DNA of 64,000 nucleotides from Auanema rhodensis (GCA_964057225.1 OZ059898.1:11842001-11906000), one strand, 5' to 3'; numbered from the stretch's first letter, positions 1-19,450 are shown. Notes: a model not told the origin generated them from the sequence alone. Numbers and translations are program-made.

Positions 1-5230
<5,230 letters not shown>

Positions 5231-8012
5231 TCAGCACACTCTCTACTTCAAACAGTCTAACTGTCTGACACTATCCGAGCTCGACACGATCACTAGTTTT
5301 TTTCTCCACACCCACCTACGGTATCTGCTTAGCTCCGCCCACTGGTGCCGTAGAAATCGGTCTGATGTCTGGACTATCCGAGTTAATTATGCTATATCAC
5401 TAACAACGTTCGAGGGGCTCTTCTGAAGACAAAGATGTCTAGAGAAAATCGAACTTGTGGGAAAGTTGATGAGGCTTAAGGAAATGCCTGAAAGAAGAAA
5501 CACGAATTACAATTTTAAACAAAATTCGAGCAGACGAAGTTAATAACGAAGTAAAGAAAGCAACGAAACACAAGCTGCATGACGGGAAAGTTGTAGGTAC
5601 TCTACAGTGCAGTTGTTACAACAAGATATTGAATAGTTGTCAAACCAAGTATACCACAACAAGCCTGGGGGTGACACGATGAAGAGGAAAGGCATCGAGG
5701 TGGTAGAGACAGAAGGAGGGGGGGGTGTTGGAATTGTAGACAAGATGATGGGCAAGGAAGAAGAGAAAAAACCTGTTGGCAGTGTGCGTGTCTCAACCAC
5801 CTTCTCCCCTCACCCGGCGACCAGCATCAGCAGCATCAGCTTTCTACATCGTTCTATCCTTCAACTCTCTCTCAGTCACTCTTCCTCTTTCTCTCGGATA
5901 CTTTTTCTCTTTTTATAACCATAAAAGAAGATACACTATTAGGAGAGAAAGCCGTAGGATTGTCATCTTGTATAGACAGATGCAACTTTTCTGTTGACAA
6001 TAGCCTCAAATCCTCTTTTCCAGATATAGGAGGCATAGTTAAACTGAAGACTCAAGCAAGCGCTAGGATTTATAATAGACAGATTTGAGAAAAGTGAAGT
6101 CTAAAATATGAAAAGGGAAAAGAAGGTGAGAAGGCTAACTAAAGAGGGAGGAAAAGAGAGAGGAAGCGAGATCTTAGCAAGAGAAGCAGGAACATCGAGG
6201 TAGATCAATTAGAAGAAAGAGATTGTGTTAATGAGGAGGAACCCTTAAAGAGAGTGAAAAAGAGAAAGAATAAGTAGAGAAAGTTTTACAAATGTATCCG
6301 AGAGACAATTGCGCATAAAGAAAGAACACGAAGCTGAAAAATCGGATACTGGTTGCCAAAAAAGGTTCGAAAGCATCGAAAGTGAGAAGCAAGAAATAGA
6401 TGAAAAAGCTTAAGCCGAATAGAAAAAACCGGATAAAATAAGCATGGCTGCCGATATAGCTATTGCAAGAGAGAGTGAGAAAAAAGCTGGAATGAAAAGC
6501 GAACATGGCAAGAAAAAATCGGAATAAACTCGAATCTAAAAAGCTGATGGCGGGTGTGTATGACTTGAAAGTGGAACATCATGTTCTCTCTCTCTTCCCC
6601 CCAATGAAAATATGCTTTGACTGAATGTATCATCGTTAGTTATGTCGTCATTTTGTCTGACATCTGAATCTATACACTAGTTACATTTTCATTTATTCTT
6701 CTACAAACTTTCCTCTACAGATATTTCTCGACTGTTCTTTATTTAGGCAACTACGAAGTCTCTAACATCATCATCATCATCATTATACCGGCTCAAAGAG
6801 TCGCCTATCTATACATCTTCAACCACAACAACAAACTTTGTTTATTCATATTGAAAATACAAACATCATTTCTAATGATGTCTGCAGAAAATTCTTAATA
6901 CACATGATTACTACATGATTTAGGTGCTGGAATAACTAGAAAATTAGCTATTGGCAATCGGTGTCCCGGCCACGAACAAATGCGTCCCTATGGCTTCCCA
7001 TACAGTTCAATAGTCTGAGCCATAAATCTGTGAGCAACTATCAGATAGTGAGATGCTATTGGGCAAATAGGCTATGAGCATCATATGCAAATTAGGTGGC
7101 AGTAACATCTATATATATGGATATTTACAACCAAAAAAGATAATCACATCCATAATTCATTCAAACGTCTATATATGGGATGCTCTTTCTCTCTATTCAG
7201 CAGTTTTTCTTATCCTTATACTATGCCAATAGTCATTATAACAGTGTGACAGGTGTGTTCAATTCAAAATCACTCAAAAAATTTTGGATTTTTTCTTCTT
7301 TTCTTTTTTTTTCATTGCAAATGAACACAGTCCAAAAATATCTCAAGATGATCATACAACATTCAAATCTGCAGGTCTTGAAATTGCCCCATTCAGAATA
7401 CATACAAGATGTATTTAAATGATAGCAGCCGGCTACATGAGGCAAAATAACTAAAAACATCATGTAATGGTCTTAAAGGTGATTCATACTGTTCATCTGT
7501 CATATCAACAGAATTACAGAAGTCTAGTTCTCTTTACCTTTTCCTCTTGTTGCCCGAACTGTGTTGCTTTTCTACAATATGAAAGACATGTCGACGACGC
7601 CTTTGCTGTTAGCAGCATTGATGTCGACTACAACGACATCAGCGGTGTACAGCCTTATCAATGTTTCGAAGCAAATTATGAGAGAAAGCATGATATAGCA
7701 TTAGGCTTTTGGCTCACTACTGATCTTAATCCTCGTAATTATCATTCAAAGTGTGTCACTACTGAAACAGCACGTGTGGCAACGAGGTGAAAGTGAAGGT
7801 CGACCATGTTTGATATTCGGGGTGGGGTTGTCCTTGCTCTTTCTCGAACACGACAGATCAAAGAAGAGTCTTATCACACAGTAACCTGAACTTGCATTGC
7901 CTAGAGCTGTTGTCTGATAAGACAAGTGAAATATTGTTTTGGCTACTGTTCTATGTATAATTATGTTGTAGACTAAGTACATATTTTAATTTTTATTAGT
8001 GTTCTTTGAATT

Positions 8013-8042
8013 TCTCTCTCTCTCTCTCTCCCTTTCTCTCTC
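8013..8042. repeat. (TC)n microsatellite
   Basis: Nine TC units followed by CCTTTCTCTC. A simple repeat in intergenic DNA. Confidence 0.9.
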
Positions 8043-8203
8043 TTCAATAATTTGGAAATCTTTTTCTACTCATTGTCCTGACGTTTATTATTAATATTTG
8101 GACTCTTAACTTGAGAAAAAAAGAATAAAAGACATATCATATCAGTTTGACTCGTCTTTCTTTATTTTTCGCAGCAGGTAGTCCACCCCAACCATTCTTA
8201 CCA

Positions 8204-8223
8204 CCCCCCCCCCCCCCCCCCCC
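8204..8223. repeat. Poly-C run of 20
   Basis: An uninterrupted run of 20 C residues, flanked by CCA repeats on both sides. A G-run on the minus strand of this length could form quadruplex structures and is prone to length errors in sequencing. Confidence 0.9.
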
Positions 8224-10867
8224 ACCACCTCTATCTCCTTTTTCATTTCTTTCTTTTCTCATCATTTGTCATCTTTTTAACTTTATTTTATTTAAGGCAA
8301 TAAAACATTCATCATAAAGTGCTTTGAATGAATGATAATTTGAGCGAATTCATCAACATCAAGCTGGTTATCACTCTCTCATCCATCTAAACCACCAACG
8401 TGACTCAATTGTTCGTGAATGAGATTGTTTGGATATGAAATCTTAAAAATTTTAAATCTTTCACGTAATCTATGAGATGCTATGATGTGGCAGCTTATTT
8501 CGTTCGTACTTTCCTACGTAAGCTTCGGTCTTCTCCGATTAATTAGCTTTAATTTGCATGTCAGAGTGGCTTATATGAACGACGAAGTGAGATACCTATC
8601 TATGATGTACAAGTTTTTCGTTTCTCTGTGGAAATTTTCGAAATAACAATCGAAAGTTAATCTATTCATCTTGTACTCAAAGCATCGCTCATCACCCAAA
8701 CCTCATTGCTTCGTCTCTTTTATGACAATTCTCCGCAAAAAAAAATCTGATAAAACGACGTCTATCTCCGTTTGCAGCTTTTTTGAAATTTGCTGCAGTT
8801 GTCGTCCAGTTTAGACAGTTCAGCAAAACTGTTACAATGATGAGAACTTGACAATTAAGTTGGTAATATGCCGCCTTTTGCGCCGACGACGCCTGAAAAC
8901 GACAACGACGACAACACACGACATTGGCGATTTTGTTTCGTTTCACGACACTCAATTCAACATCAGCATCATCAGCATCGGCATCGTATTGTGTTGAACA
9001 TCGTTGTTGTCAACAGTTGATGTACCGGTAACGTTATGGTCAAGGGGTCAGATCGTATCGTGATGATCTGACGTCGTTCTGATTGTAATGATGTCGGGAG
9101 TCAAACATGTGAGACGGAGATTGTAGGCTGAGAGAACTTTTCGGATACTAAGCTCTGATGACAAGTTTAACCAACTTTAAACCGATAATTGTCTTCCTTT
9201 TAGCAGAGACCGTCGGTGCGACCCAACAAGTAAACTCATTGACCGGATCTGGTAATCCCATGAGTGATAAGCTTAACTAGTAAAGGTATGCCGATCCGGT
9301 CGGAAATGGCATTATCAGAGAAAATGCTTGTGAATGAATTTTCAAAAAGAAAATTGACTTGTTTTTCGATGAAAAATAAATAAAATTAGATATGCGAAAA
9401 GATATAAAATGCTTTCAGACGATCATAAACTAGACAATTTGCTATAACCGGAAGATGTGGCCATACATGATCGACGGCGGAATTCAAAAATTTTTACGTA
9501 ATGATCAATTATTTGTATCCCTTCTATTCTGAGTCGAAGAAACTATAAGATATTCTAGAGAAATGTAAATTGGAAGAATGTCGGAGCTTTTTAGGAAAAG
9601 TCATCGTCATAATATGACTAAATGAGATATAATCAAGATGAAATATGTTTCAAGTTTTGAATATGGTAAGGAAGTCGTCATATTATGATGTATACGTATA
9701 TAAATCTAATTTATACATTTATGTAGATTATATGATTAACTACTTTTCTATTATAAACTCTTTAACTAATCTAAAATGGTCAACAGGTTGGATAGGTTGT
9801 AAACGACAACAATAAATATTGAGATAAGGATCGGCATTGAAGACATCCAATATTAGCAGTTACTATGGGAAGTTACTTCTGTAGTTCGAAGTTGGAGTGT
9901 GAGATAGTGGTAAAGAGAATGTTATAGATAAGAGAGAGAGACAAAGAGAGAGAAATGTAGATGAGACATGAATTGTCATATCTATGCATAGACCTATGAT
10001 TTAGTAACTGTCAAGTAGAGAGAATGAGAGGCTCTAACTGATTGCACAACTAATTGATACTTGGTACTTCATTATTCTCTGCAATCTAAACAACAAGATA
10101 AGACGAAAATGTGATGTGAATGATGATTCTTTAAGATTTGAGCTGTCAGTCTCATCTGAATATCATACTCGGAAATATCATGTTGTTGAAAGAAGAATCA
10201 TAATGATGATGATGACGGCAGGATATGTACGACGCTCGTGCTTCTCGTTGTCACTGCTCGTCGTGATATTCTTCAGATTCTCATCGATGCAAGAGCTCCT
10301 GTGTTCATGCAGATGTATATACATATAAATATATCTTTATCTGCATTCATGTACGTACGTGATCGTCAACCTATTCCCAGACAAGTAATTGGATGACTTT
10401 TTCACAATGACGACAGGTTTCTGGTGCTGCCCAATGGGTCGGAAACGCCATCGGGGGGTCGGTAGAATCAGAGAGACAAATAAGATTTTTTCCAGCCCCA
10501 AGACTCATAAAAACCACATTCATTCACAGCTCGTCGTCGATGATTTTTTCATTTCATTTCTCTCAAGCCATCTTCCTTCTCTCTGAGAACGAAGGGCCGA
10601 ATGAACGAAGGAACTTGATTACGAGCTTTTTTTTTGTCTAAACGTTGATTGTTAGTCAAAGAAAAAAAACGTTTCTTTTAGGCAGAATAGCTATGTGACC
10701 CACTGTTAGCCTTGACAGGCATGCAAGTAAGAGCTTAAGTTGTAATTGAGATTATCTACTAAACCCTCAAATCATATAGATTCTATAATATTTTTGTGGG
10801 TATTAATCAGTAAATGCATGAATACTGAATTCATTGAAACATCTCGAGGTATACAAGCTTGAAATGC

Positions 10868-10873
<6 letters not shown>

Positions 10874-10915
<42 letters not shown>

Positions 10916-10925
10916 GAGAGAGAGA
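10874..10925. repeat. (GA)n microsatellite
   Basis: A perfect GA repeat of about 37 bases (10874-10910), then an imperfect purine continuation to about 10925. GA tracts can bind GAGA-type factors, but nothing else here supports a function. Confidence 0.9.
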
Positions 10926-11527
10926 AGCCTTATATGATCATACGAAATCATGATGGAGGTTCGATGGCAGTGATGGTGTTGAAATGTTGATCCGATTATT
11001 TTGCCTATGCATTCAGCCAGTTCGGATAAAGTACTAGAGTATTCAACTTTAAAACTTGGCGCCAGCAGTTTGAAACTTGCGACAGGTTCCTTTGATAAGT
11101 TGACGCGCGAAAAATCTTGATATCTGATATATACTTAAATGATTTTCAGAAGCATTTGTCATAAAAATATTTTATAACGTGTGTTGACGATAATGCTTCT
11201 AATGCTTCAAATGCTGATACTGATTTCATTTATAAGATACTGAATGAAATTAGGATGAAGCTGTATGAGATATTTAATGAAAGATGTTAGTCCATCAGCA
11301 ACGTTGTCAAGATGGCAAAAGAAAGTTGGCCGGATACGATTGAGTGACCGTTAAACGATCTGTTATGTTCAGCTAAGGACTCATCCGGACAAGTGGTTTG
11401 AGTAGAGTATAGTTGATTAGTAGCGATTGAGTAGATGAGGAGCTAGAGGTGAAGGTTAATGGACGACGACTCAGGCTGTTACTCTCAATATTACTTATTC
11501 TATTTTCTCCTCATCTATTATTTAATA

Positions 11528-11760
11528 ACAGACTGTCAAAAACAAGAAGAAAAAAAAGAGGATAAAGAGAGAAAGAGGAAAATAAAGAGAGAACGAAAAA
11601 GAGAGAGAGAGAGAGTATGCGAGAGAGAGTGAGAGGGAGAAAGTGATTGAAGGGGATGAAGACAATTCGGGAATAAAGGAAAGTATAAATGTAAGAAAGA
11701 GAGGGGAAATTAAGACAAGATTAAAAAAAGAAAGAAGAGAACAAGGAACAAGAACTCAGG
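11528..11760. repeat. Long polypurine (GA/AAG-rich) tract
   Basis: About 230 bases of almost pure A/G on the plus strand with short GAGAGA runs. Low-complexity DNA with no coding signal. Confidence 0.7.
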
Positions 11761-13913
11761 GGTTGAAATACAATAAAATACAAAAGTTTCCAAACAATAT
11801 CTGTTAATAAAGGACAGAAAAGATGTTAACTACTAAAGGCGTGCAATGAAAAAAAAAATAATTTTGAAATGTAACATGTTGATGAACAGAATATTTAACT
11901 ATAATTATAATTAATTATAGATGTTTCATATAAAATAGTTACATTTCCTTAAAATATTGATTAAGTTTTAAGTCATGTTTCGAATTGATATCATGTGTTT
12001 ATAATTAGAAAAAATGATTTTGTACTGTTTTTTCCAAAGAATAGTAAGGAGAACGATAAAATTGGAAAGCTACAGAAATGAAGGCGCTTGGCTAACTAGC
12101 TGTAAAGTTCAATGTTCGATTCGGATGATCGTGATAAGTATTGATCGTGGAAGTTGGCGTTGACGACGACGATGATGACTACGTACGTAGATGGCGCCTA
12201 TGACGACGTCAACCATAACACTGTTTCAGACAGTTCTATAACTAAGCTTTAGCATTGAAAGAGAAAAGTCGATAATCTCATGCTTTCTGCAATGAATGAC
12301 GACATTGGATTGATGAAAGGGAGATTCTTATTCGCCTTTTAGCTATTCTAGAAGAACTACCAACCAAAAAACTTGGCTAAATTTGAAGAAGTCACTAACA
12401 GACGTAAATGACATCAAGTAAGACGTAATAGAACATACGCAATTTCATGAATCACCTTACATGATGTCTACATGAAACCATCAAATCTTCTCTCTTTATT
12501 AGTTATGACTTCATGCTATCAAACATATTTTCAACAAAGATCAGCCATCACTTAGACTACTTCACCTGTTTTGGCTAAAAAGTAATAGACCAAGTTGGAA
12601 TGTCAGTCTTCAATCAAAAATCAAAGCATAATAATGCTCTATATAATCAAACTATTAATAGAAAAAGGTTGGAAACATGCTTGAAAATTTGAATATTAGA
12701 TTTTGTTCTGAAAGATACTGTATACATATCTATGTATACGATACATTCAGTTGTATTTAACACAAAGAAATATTAATTAATAATCAAACATATACGAATA
12801 CAGTGAATTGAGACTAATGAACAACGCAAAAAAAAATGAGAATTTGGACAAAAAAATTGAAAATTCAAACGAAGTTTTCTGAAAACGCTGAAGAAGAATG
12901 GGCGGCAGGTGATGTTGCAAGCAGCGCACCGGCTTCCACAGGCACATCAACAAGTCGTCAAGCCGGCTATAGCCACGATCCACCTTTCCATTTCTGTCTT
13001 CGATTTTCTCTCTTTGAATCTCTCTAGTTTATTCACTTTATGCATGCCTTGTATTCTTTAAGTCTCCCGAATTTATTAAATCTTTATGGAATCTCATCTC
13101 TTTCCAGCTTGCTTTCTTGTATTTCAAATGTCTGTCTTCAGCTTAAAACATACCTTCTCTCTTTAATGATTCTTTTCTCTGTCTAGTTATCTCTATCTAT
13201 CTCTTTCTGTTTCTATCCCTCTTTCTCTCTTTCTTCTTTTTCTTTCATTTTTTTTTGATGTGATCGCTCTCAACTGAATTTTATCTTTGTGGTTTTTAAA
13301 GTTAAGAATTCATTTCTTAAGCCTAATATTTCTAGGAATGTTTCAAAAATATTACAAGGAACGGCATAACCAAATTAGAATGAAAATAAAAATAATTAAA
13401 ACGATAATGAATGACGGAAGATAGACAATCTCTCCTGGAGAATACAAGGAAAAGGTTTTTCGAAGACGAGGACTACACATGATTGTCAATCCAGCTTTCA
13501 CATTATGCTTCTTCTATATAGAAGACACTAACAGTAAGAATGCTAGATCAATATGCGTACAAGAGAATCCAGATTGCTTATCCAGATATGAAGATCGATT
13601 TTTTCATTTCCAAAAGCGGCTTCTTACCTGAGGATGATTAGCCAATAATTATAAACATGCTTGTTAGTGGTTGTTATCATTATATGTTGCCGCGCTTTTT
13701 CTAACTTGAAAAAAAAGGAAGAAAAGATATTTCGGACTATATACACAATACTAGGCCTAGTATACTATAAGATCTAATTAATAATTTCTATCATTTTTTC
13801 AGCATTACCGCAATAAAATGTTTATAAAACATAAATGATTCCAAAAAAAATTAAATAAAATCACGACATCTACACAACCGTTCTTTCCTTTTTTCATTTT
13901 TTTAAAATCATTT

Positions 13914-13949
13914 CACGTGTAGCACAAAAGTCACGTGGACGCTCACGTA
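13914..13949. promoter_or_regulatory. E-box cluster (CACGTG x2, CACGTA x1)
   Basis: CACGTG at 13914-13919 and 13932-13937 and CACGTA at 13944-13949 lie within 36 bases in otherwise AT-rich intergenic DNA. CACGTG is the core of bHLH/bHLH-Zip sites, and ACGTG is also the HIF core. The site is about 8.8 kb upstream of nhr-25 and 6.2 kb upstream of the plus-strand gene at 20.2 kb. Function is inferred only. Confidence 0.4.
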
Positions 13950-14505
13950 CTTCAGAGTAAGAATAGGATGATAAGATCTTTTTTCTCTTCCTGCCTGTTT
14001 GAGATGAACAGAAGAAAACTATTGCTTTCTATAAATGATGGTAAAAGTGGAATAAGAAAAAATTGAAGATACGAAAGGCTGGATGGAAAACTCTGACAGG
14101 TGGTTGTCGCGCTGCTGTTGCTTTTCCTTTGCTCATTTGGTCATTAAGATCTACAGATTATGGCGCGATTTCTAAATTTTTGATCAATCGCTCAACAATG
14201 AATGGAAAATTGATTCAAAAGAAAGAAGATTAATAACTTTCTTCTAATCAATCTTTGAAAATTCAAAAATGTGAAAAGATAATAGGGAAAGATTTGAAAA
14301 CAATAATATAAGATATGGACCAGAGCAAAAATGACTGGAAAGGGGAAGTCAAATCAGTTTCTGAAGTTTTCAATATGTAGAACTCATATCTTGGCGGACA
14401 AAGAATTATCAGTTTGACACAGTCTATGAGATGGATACAGCTAGTCTGGGCTCGTGTATTATTAACGAATCATGAATAACTCCTCTCCTTTAACTGATTG
14501 TTGTT

Positions 14506-14514
14506 TCAAGGCCA
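14506..14514 (+). promoter_or_regulatory. Consensus FTZ-F1/NHR-25 response element
   Basis: TCAAGGCCA matches the YCAAGGYCR monomer site known for FTZ-F1/NR5 receptors. It lies in the long region upstream of the nhr-25 homologue, so autoregulation is possible. One match of nine bases in 15 kb is not unlikely by chance. Confidence 0.3.
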
Positions 14515-17121
14515 TGGTTCGAACCCTCTTCAACCAAACATGACGACATATTACGTTCAATGACTTATGTAAAGGTTTGAATTGAAAGTTGTAGTAGTAA
14601 TAGTAGTAGTTTCGATTTTCTCTTGGGTCATCGGCCGATCAGTAGACGATTTTAGATCCATTCACTGTTTGTTTTCTATCTTTCATTCTGCTTCTCGGCA
14701 TCATGACTGAAAAAATGTCGGCAGCCGTGCGATTGAATACAGTACAATGACGGGGAGGGGGGGCACAATCTCTTCTTCTTCTTCCTTTTTTCTTTTTTTT
14801 TGCTTGATGGACACAAGCGACTACTGTAATGCCGTAGGATGAGTTGATGGATTATTGAAAACGTTTCATGAAAGCGAAATCTTCTAATTTGCTCTGTTTT
14901 TCATCCAATTTTTTCATTCATTCAATTCGTAAAACCGTATATCATAAATAGTTGAATAGATGGATGACCGTATTGAAGGGCGAGGGAATAGTTAAGAAAA
15001 TTGATGAAAAAATAAAACAAAAAACTGAGAAAAGCAAAATGAAGATGATTTCATTGGTTATTTTAACCATTTTCTCTAAATATTCAGGTAGATGGCAGCA
15101 TAACGACAATATGCAGTTATTCATTCTGATGTACGAGATTCGATTCATGAAGTGCTTCTTCAAATGAGGCTTTTATTTAGGCATGAGGACCTGTATCCGA
15201 AAATGGCCAGCGCTCAGTTTTAATTTCTCTTTATCGTCCTCTTTTCTCTTTCTTCACTGCAATAGCCAACCTGATGATGCAGGCTGATGGTTATTGCTTT
15301 GAAAGGAGAGAAAGACATTGAGTGTGTATGGAAGAGAGAGAGAGAGATAGAGAGAGAGAGAAAGAGAATGAAGATGAACAGAATGGAGGGGAAGATTACA
15401 GAGAAGGAGCGTAGAAAGAAGGGGTTGCACCTAAAGAAGCATGGGCTGTGGGGTGCGTCGTCGACATCGGCTAGGGTGGCTATATTGGAACTGGTTTGAA
15501 AAAGAAGCGAAAGAAAGAAGAGAATACACAAAAAGACTATCGTACGAAAGTAAAAATCGTTTGGAGCTAGTCGCTTTCAGGCTGACTGACAACCACAAAA
15601 AGTGAAATGAGGGGGGGGGATGAACGATAGAAGGAAAATATATTTTGAATATCTTAAGAAGGTGATATCGAAATATCTTCCTGAATTGGATAATTCTATT
15701 ATCCGTCATTCAGACATAACAATCATACACCTCTGACATCTGACATTTAACAGATGAACTGTCATGACCGTGATCCGACACAGCCAAACTATCCGACGTA
15801 TGCGAGACAAGATATACACAACGGCATCTGAATCATTTCAGGTCCTATCCGAATTCAGAAAGACTATCTCTTATACCTTATATAGGTAGCAATTCTTTAA
15901 TGTCTTTTAAGAAGAATATCAACAACAATCTACATTTTAAATCATTTTCTTCTTCATCAATTGAGATAAGTGAACTTTTCAAATTGTGCTATGAAATTTG
16001 CAATAACTATGTATTTCATGTTCAGGACTACATGTATAGAGAATATCAAAGTTACCAACGACCTATTAAACTTCGTTCAAATTGTCGGTAAACCTTTGAA
16101 TAGAGAAGTACATGAACTCTCTGTAATTTTGTTTTCAAACAGTCTATTATCATGTGTGTGTGTATGTATGTGTGTATCCAATCGTATTTCAAATGTGTGT
16201 CCAGCTTATTCATTTCAGCTATTCGCGGGCTCTTGTAATGGGACGATTGACAAGTCGAAAAAATGGCGTAAGAGCCCGGCATTCCGAATCATTGCCTCCA
16301 ACGCATCATATAGTAACCTGTTCTTTTCCATCTTTTATGATTTTTTTCATCGAATTTCCGTTCATCTACAACGGTATGTAAGGGTGAGAGGAGGGGGAAC
16401 CTATTGCCATCATTGTGTTTTGAAGAGTGAAGTTCTGTGAATGGGCGATGAACAGCTACAGCGCAATGGCTTGACTGACACTGTCAGAATCAACAGAGTA
16501 CTGTCACCAATTTGAAGAGAAAAAAAAAGTTTTTGGATGACAAAAAGCGAAAATTTGGGAGATGATGTCTGAAGACCGCAGATGATGCTGCTTACGTAGT
16601 TAGCGGGAAAGTGGCTTTTGAATGAAAAAAAGCCAGTCTCTATGAGAGTGCAATTGGCCAAGCTGATGTAAATGTAGAAAAAGGAAAGAAAAGAGAAAGA
16701 AAATGTACGGATAATTCAATAAAAAAACAGGAAAATGCCTTGAAAATGAAAAAGAAGGAAGTAAGCTTGAGAAAGCGACAAGTATAAATTTTATAAGCTA
16801 AATGATAATACCCGCGGGAAACCACGACAGGTAGTGTTTAATGTGAATAAAGAGAATGAACATCCTATTGATGACGTCGTTAGGTTTTATTCTGATGGAT
16901 AAGTCTTCTACTACAATCATGATCATTCAGCTAGCTATTATCTCTCAGCCAACTGTTAGCTATTTCATGTTCTTTGTTTGCATTTTTCAAAAGTTCCATT
17001 CTATAGAAGTACAGTATCCATGGCATCTTATAGTAGCTGGTGGCTCAAACATCACATGAGGATAATAGATCGTGACCGTATTAGCAGAAGATTATGCATA
17101 ACTTGCTAATGGGAGCCGCTA

Positions 17122-17131
17122 ATGACGTCAT
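17122..17131. promoter_or_regulatory. ATF/CREB-type palindrome
   Basis: ATGACGTCAT is a perfect ten-base palindrome containing the full cAMP response element TGACGTCA. It is one of three such palindromes in the window (see also 45254 and 47186). Confidence 0.35.
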
Positions 17132-19324
17132 GAATGCAGACGATCCCACCATATCATGGCGTAATTTTCATTACCCTCGTAATTAAGGAGATTTCTATTA
17201 AAAAAACATGAATAACTTAATAGATAGGGACAAAAATTGTTTGTTTAGATGTGATTATCCTAATTTGATTGCCATAAATGATATAGTTAAGAAAATTACA
17301 TATTTTCTGCACAAAATATAAAGCCTGACTCTTAATGAGGGAAAATATTTAAACTTGCTCACATAGGCAAGCAACTTACAAGAATATTTGATATTTCTTT
17401 AGAGAATATGATTTTAATTAGAAAAAACAAACAAGAAAGAGTGAGAGATTAAAACTTGTGAACTACAATATTTTCGAAATAAATAATTCTGCAAGCTTGG
17501 AACTTTACTATATATTGTATACTGTCAATATCTTGAATTTACAGTTCTTCTTCAATTCTGCATTCAATGTGGGATAGTAAAAATCTGATTTCTTGACTTT
17601 TCAATAAAAATAACTTTAAAGTTGAGATTTGTTATGATATACTATGTCAAATAACGCAATGCCTATAATTGGCATGTCGTAACGGTCGGCCTGCGTGTGA
17701 CTCTGGCGGCAGAAGTTTTTGAAGCCACAGTGGCTCTTCTGCCCATATAGACGAAGCCGAGAAGGGAATATAGATGTTTTACTTAGATATTGTCAACGAG
17801 TCAGATAGTTTTGATTGATATTCCGAAGATAAGAAGGCGACAAAAAATAATTTTGATGTCGGGTACCTGTGTTTGGATATTATATGTGATAACAGGTGTG
17901 ACATGAACTTTTATTTGAAAATGATTGTGGAGATATTGATATATCCAAACAATCCGAATGGGGGGTTTGTAGTTTAATTCATCATAAAGTAATTTAAAAG
18001 GCCATTCAGAATGATACAATAACTAAAAAGAAAGAATGTATACGAAAGAACAAAAACATTATTGAAAAAATAAAAGAGAGACTTCAAGCTCAGCGTTATT
18101 GAAAAACGAGCCAGCCTTTGAACAGGAAGCCATCTGAATGGTTTCTTCCTGTACTTATTGGCCAAGTGACAAGCCTCTTAATTAGAAATAAAATAAAAGA
18201 ATACCTTTCGACTACATTCCGTATCGTTAAGTATATTGAACAATTGTCAATGTAATAACACGAAAATGCCGCTCTATAATTAACTGAACCACTTCAACAC
18301 CTTTGACCTCTTCTACTATCCATTCACAGGTTTATTTTTTTTTCAAATATCAAAGTGAATTAGATGTTTTTCATGAATGCTCTTTCCGGTCACCTACATT
18401 TCAAGGGATTGAGTTTGGAAAAGTTGCTATAAAACAATAAAATAAACAACACTGTTTCGTAATAATTTGAATATATAATTTAACTGTTTATCTTTGTTAT
18501 ACTGTAATTTTAAGCAAATTGCAATAATAAATCAATTAATATTTGAAATTTAAATTCATTCTGTTTTTTAAAATTACGAAAGAAATTTTTATTCTCCACT
18601 TACGTCAGATACGTGAACAAAATTTTAGAACATTTTCAAAATATTTTCTGGGTGTGTGGTTGTATACGAGCCTATTACCCTGGATAAAGAACAGAATAGT
18701 TGCTTTATGAAACATTATCATCTTCTTTTCAAACGAAGTTAGTTTTTTCAGAATAATTTTAATCACAATATGTGAATGATACCAATATCAATTCTTTTCT
18801 TTGTTAACTTGCAATTGCTAATGTATAATTAATAATACATGAACTGAGAAAACATATAAACAGGATATCATACATGAAAAACAAATTGAAGATATTTTTA
18901 ACTTCTCTTTTAGACTGTTTTATACTATTTTCAAAAACTATTCAAAACCACTTCAAAATGATTTAATTAAGTTTAGAATGTTAATGAACCACAATTTTTC
19001 GATTTAACTTCCATTTCCCAGAATACAGTACTTCAAGTTTGTGTAACTGTCTGTCTTACAACTCTGTCCCAAGAAGCATCTTTTATGATACGCATTTTCA
19101 AAAAACACAATATTCTACACGACAGTTGAAAAATTATTATACACCCTACTTTTGTCAGCCACGTAAGCAATGCCATGAAGAAAATTTATGTTTGCATGTT
19201 TACTATTCACAAATCATGAATATACGGCGACCACGCAGTTCACCAAAGACATCGAAATATTGATGAGAGTTCAGAGGAGAGTGAATTCGATTCCTCTGTT
19301 TGAAATTCTGTGGCAAGAACACAG

Positions 19325-19450
19325 TATCCAAAGCGCTGCGGCTGCGCCGCGGCTAGAATGTGTGGACTATTAATAAAACTGCTCGCGTAACTGTGCGCGT
19401 CGCGGCATGTATCTAGCGTTAGCGCGACCACCGCTCCATCGACCGGTAGC
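19325..19450. promoter_or_regulatory. CpG-rich island, probable promoter-type element
   Basis: A sharp GC rise in AT-rich DNA with many CpG dinucleotides, including the perfect hairpin GCGGC-TGC-GCCGC (19338-19350) and GCGCGTCGCGG-type sequence. It ends about 700 bases upstream of the probable 5' end of the plus-strand nuclear-protein gene. It resembles the island in front of the zinc-finger gene at 41.1 kb, so a promoter role is a fair guess. The bases from here to 20145 are otherwise AT-rich and empty. Confidence 0.4.

Larger units (their letters stand above)
13950..19324. other. Gene-poor AT-rich intergenic region, distal part
   Basis: No gene found. It contains a (GA)n patch at 15331-15366, G runs near 14755 and 15609, one consensus FTZ-F1 element and one ATF/CREB palindrome (listed separately). 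Open frames up to about 156 codons (15970-16440) are AT-rich, lack homology and look like chance. Confidence 0.5.

Noticed and set aside
7467-7790. 107-codon frame with VDDAFAVSSIDVDYNDISG
   Set aside because: It coincides with a GACGAC-rich island and lacks exon signals or homology; more likely regulatory DNA.
14514-14526. GGTTCGAACCC resembling a tRNA box B
   Set aside because: No D-arm, anticodon stem or acceptor stem can be built around it.
15970-16440. 156-codon plus-strand frame, the longest in the desert
   Set aside because: Contains a GTGTGTATG-type repeat (CVCVCMCV), Ser/Phe-rich filler and no homology; likely chance.
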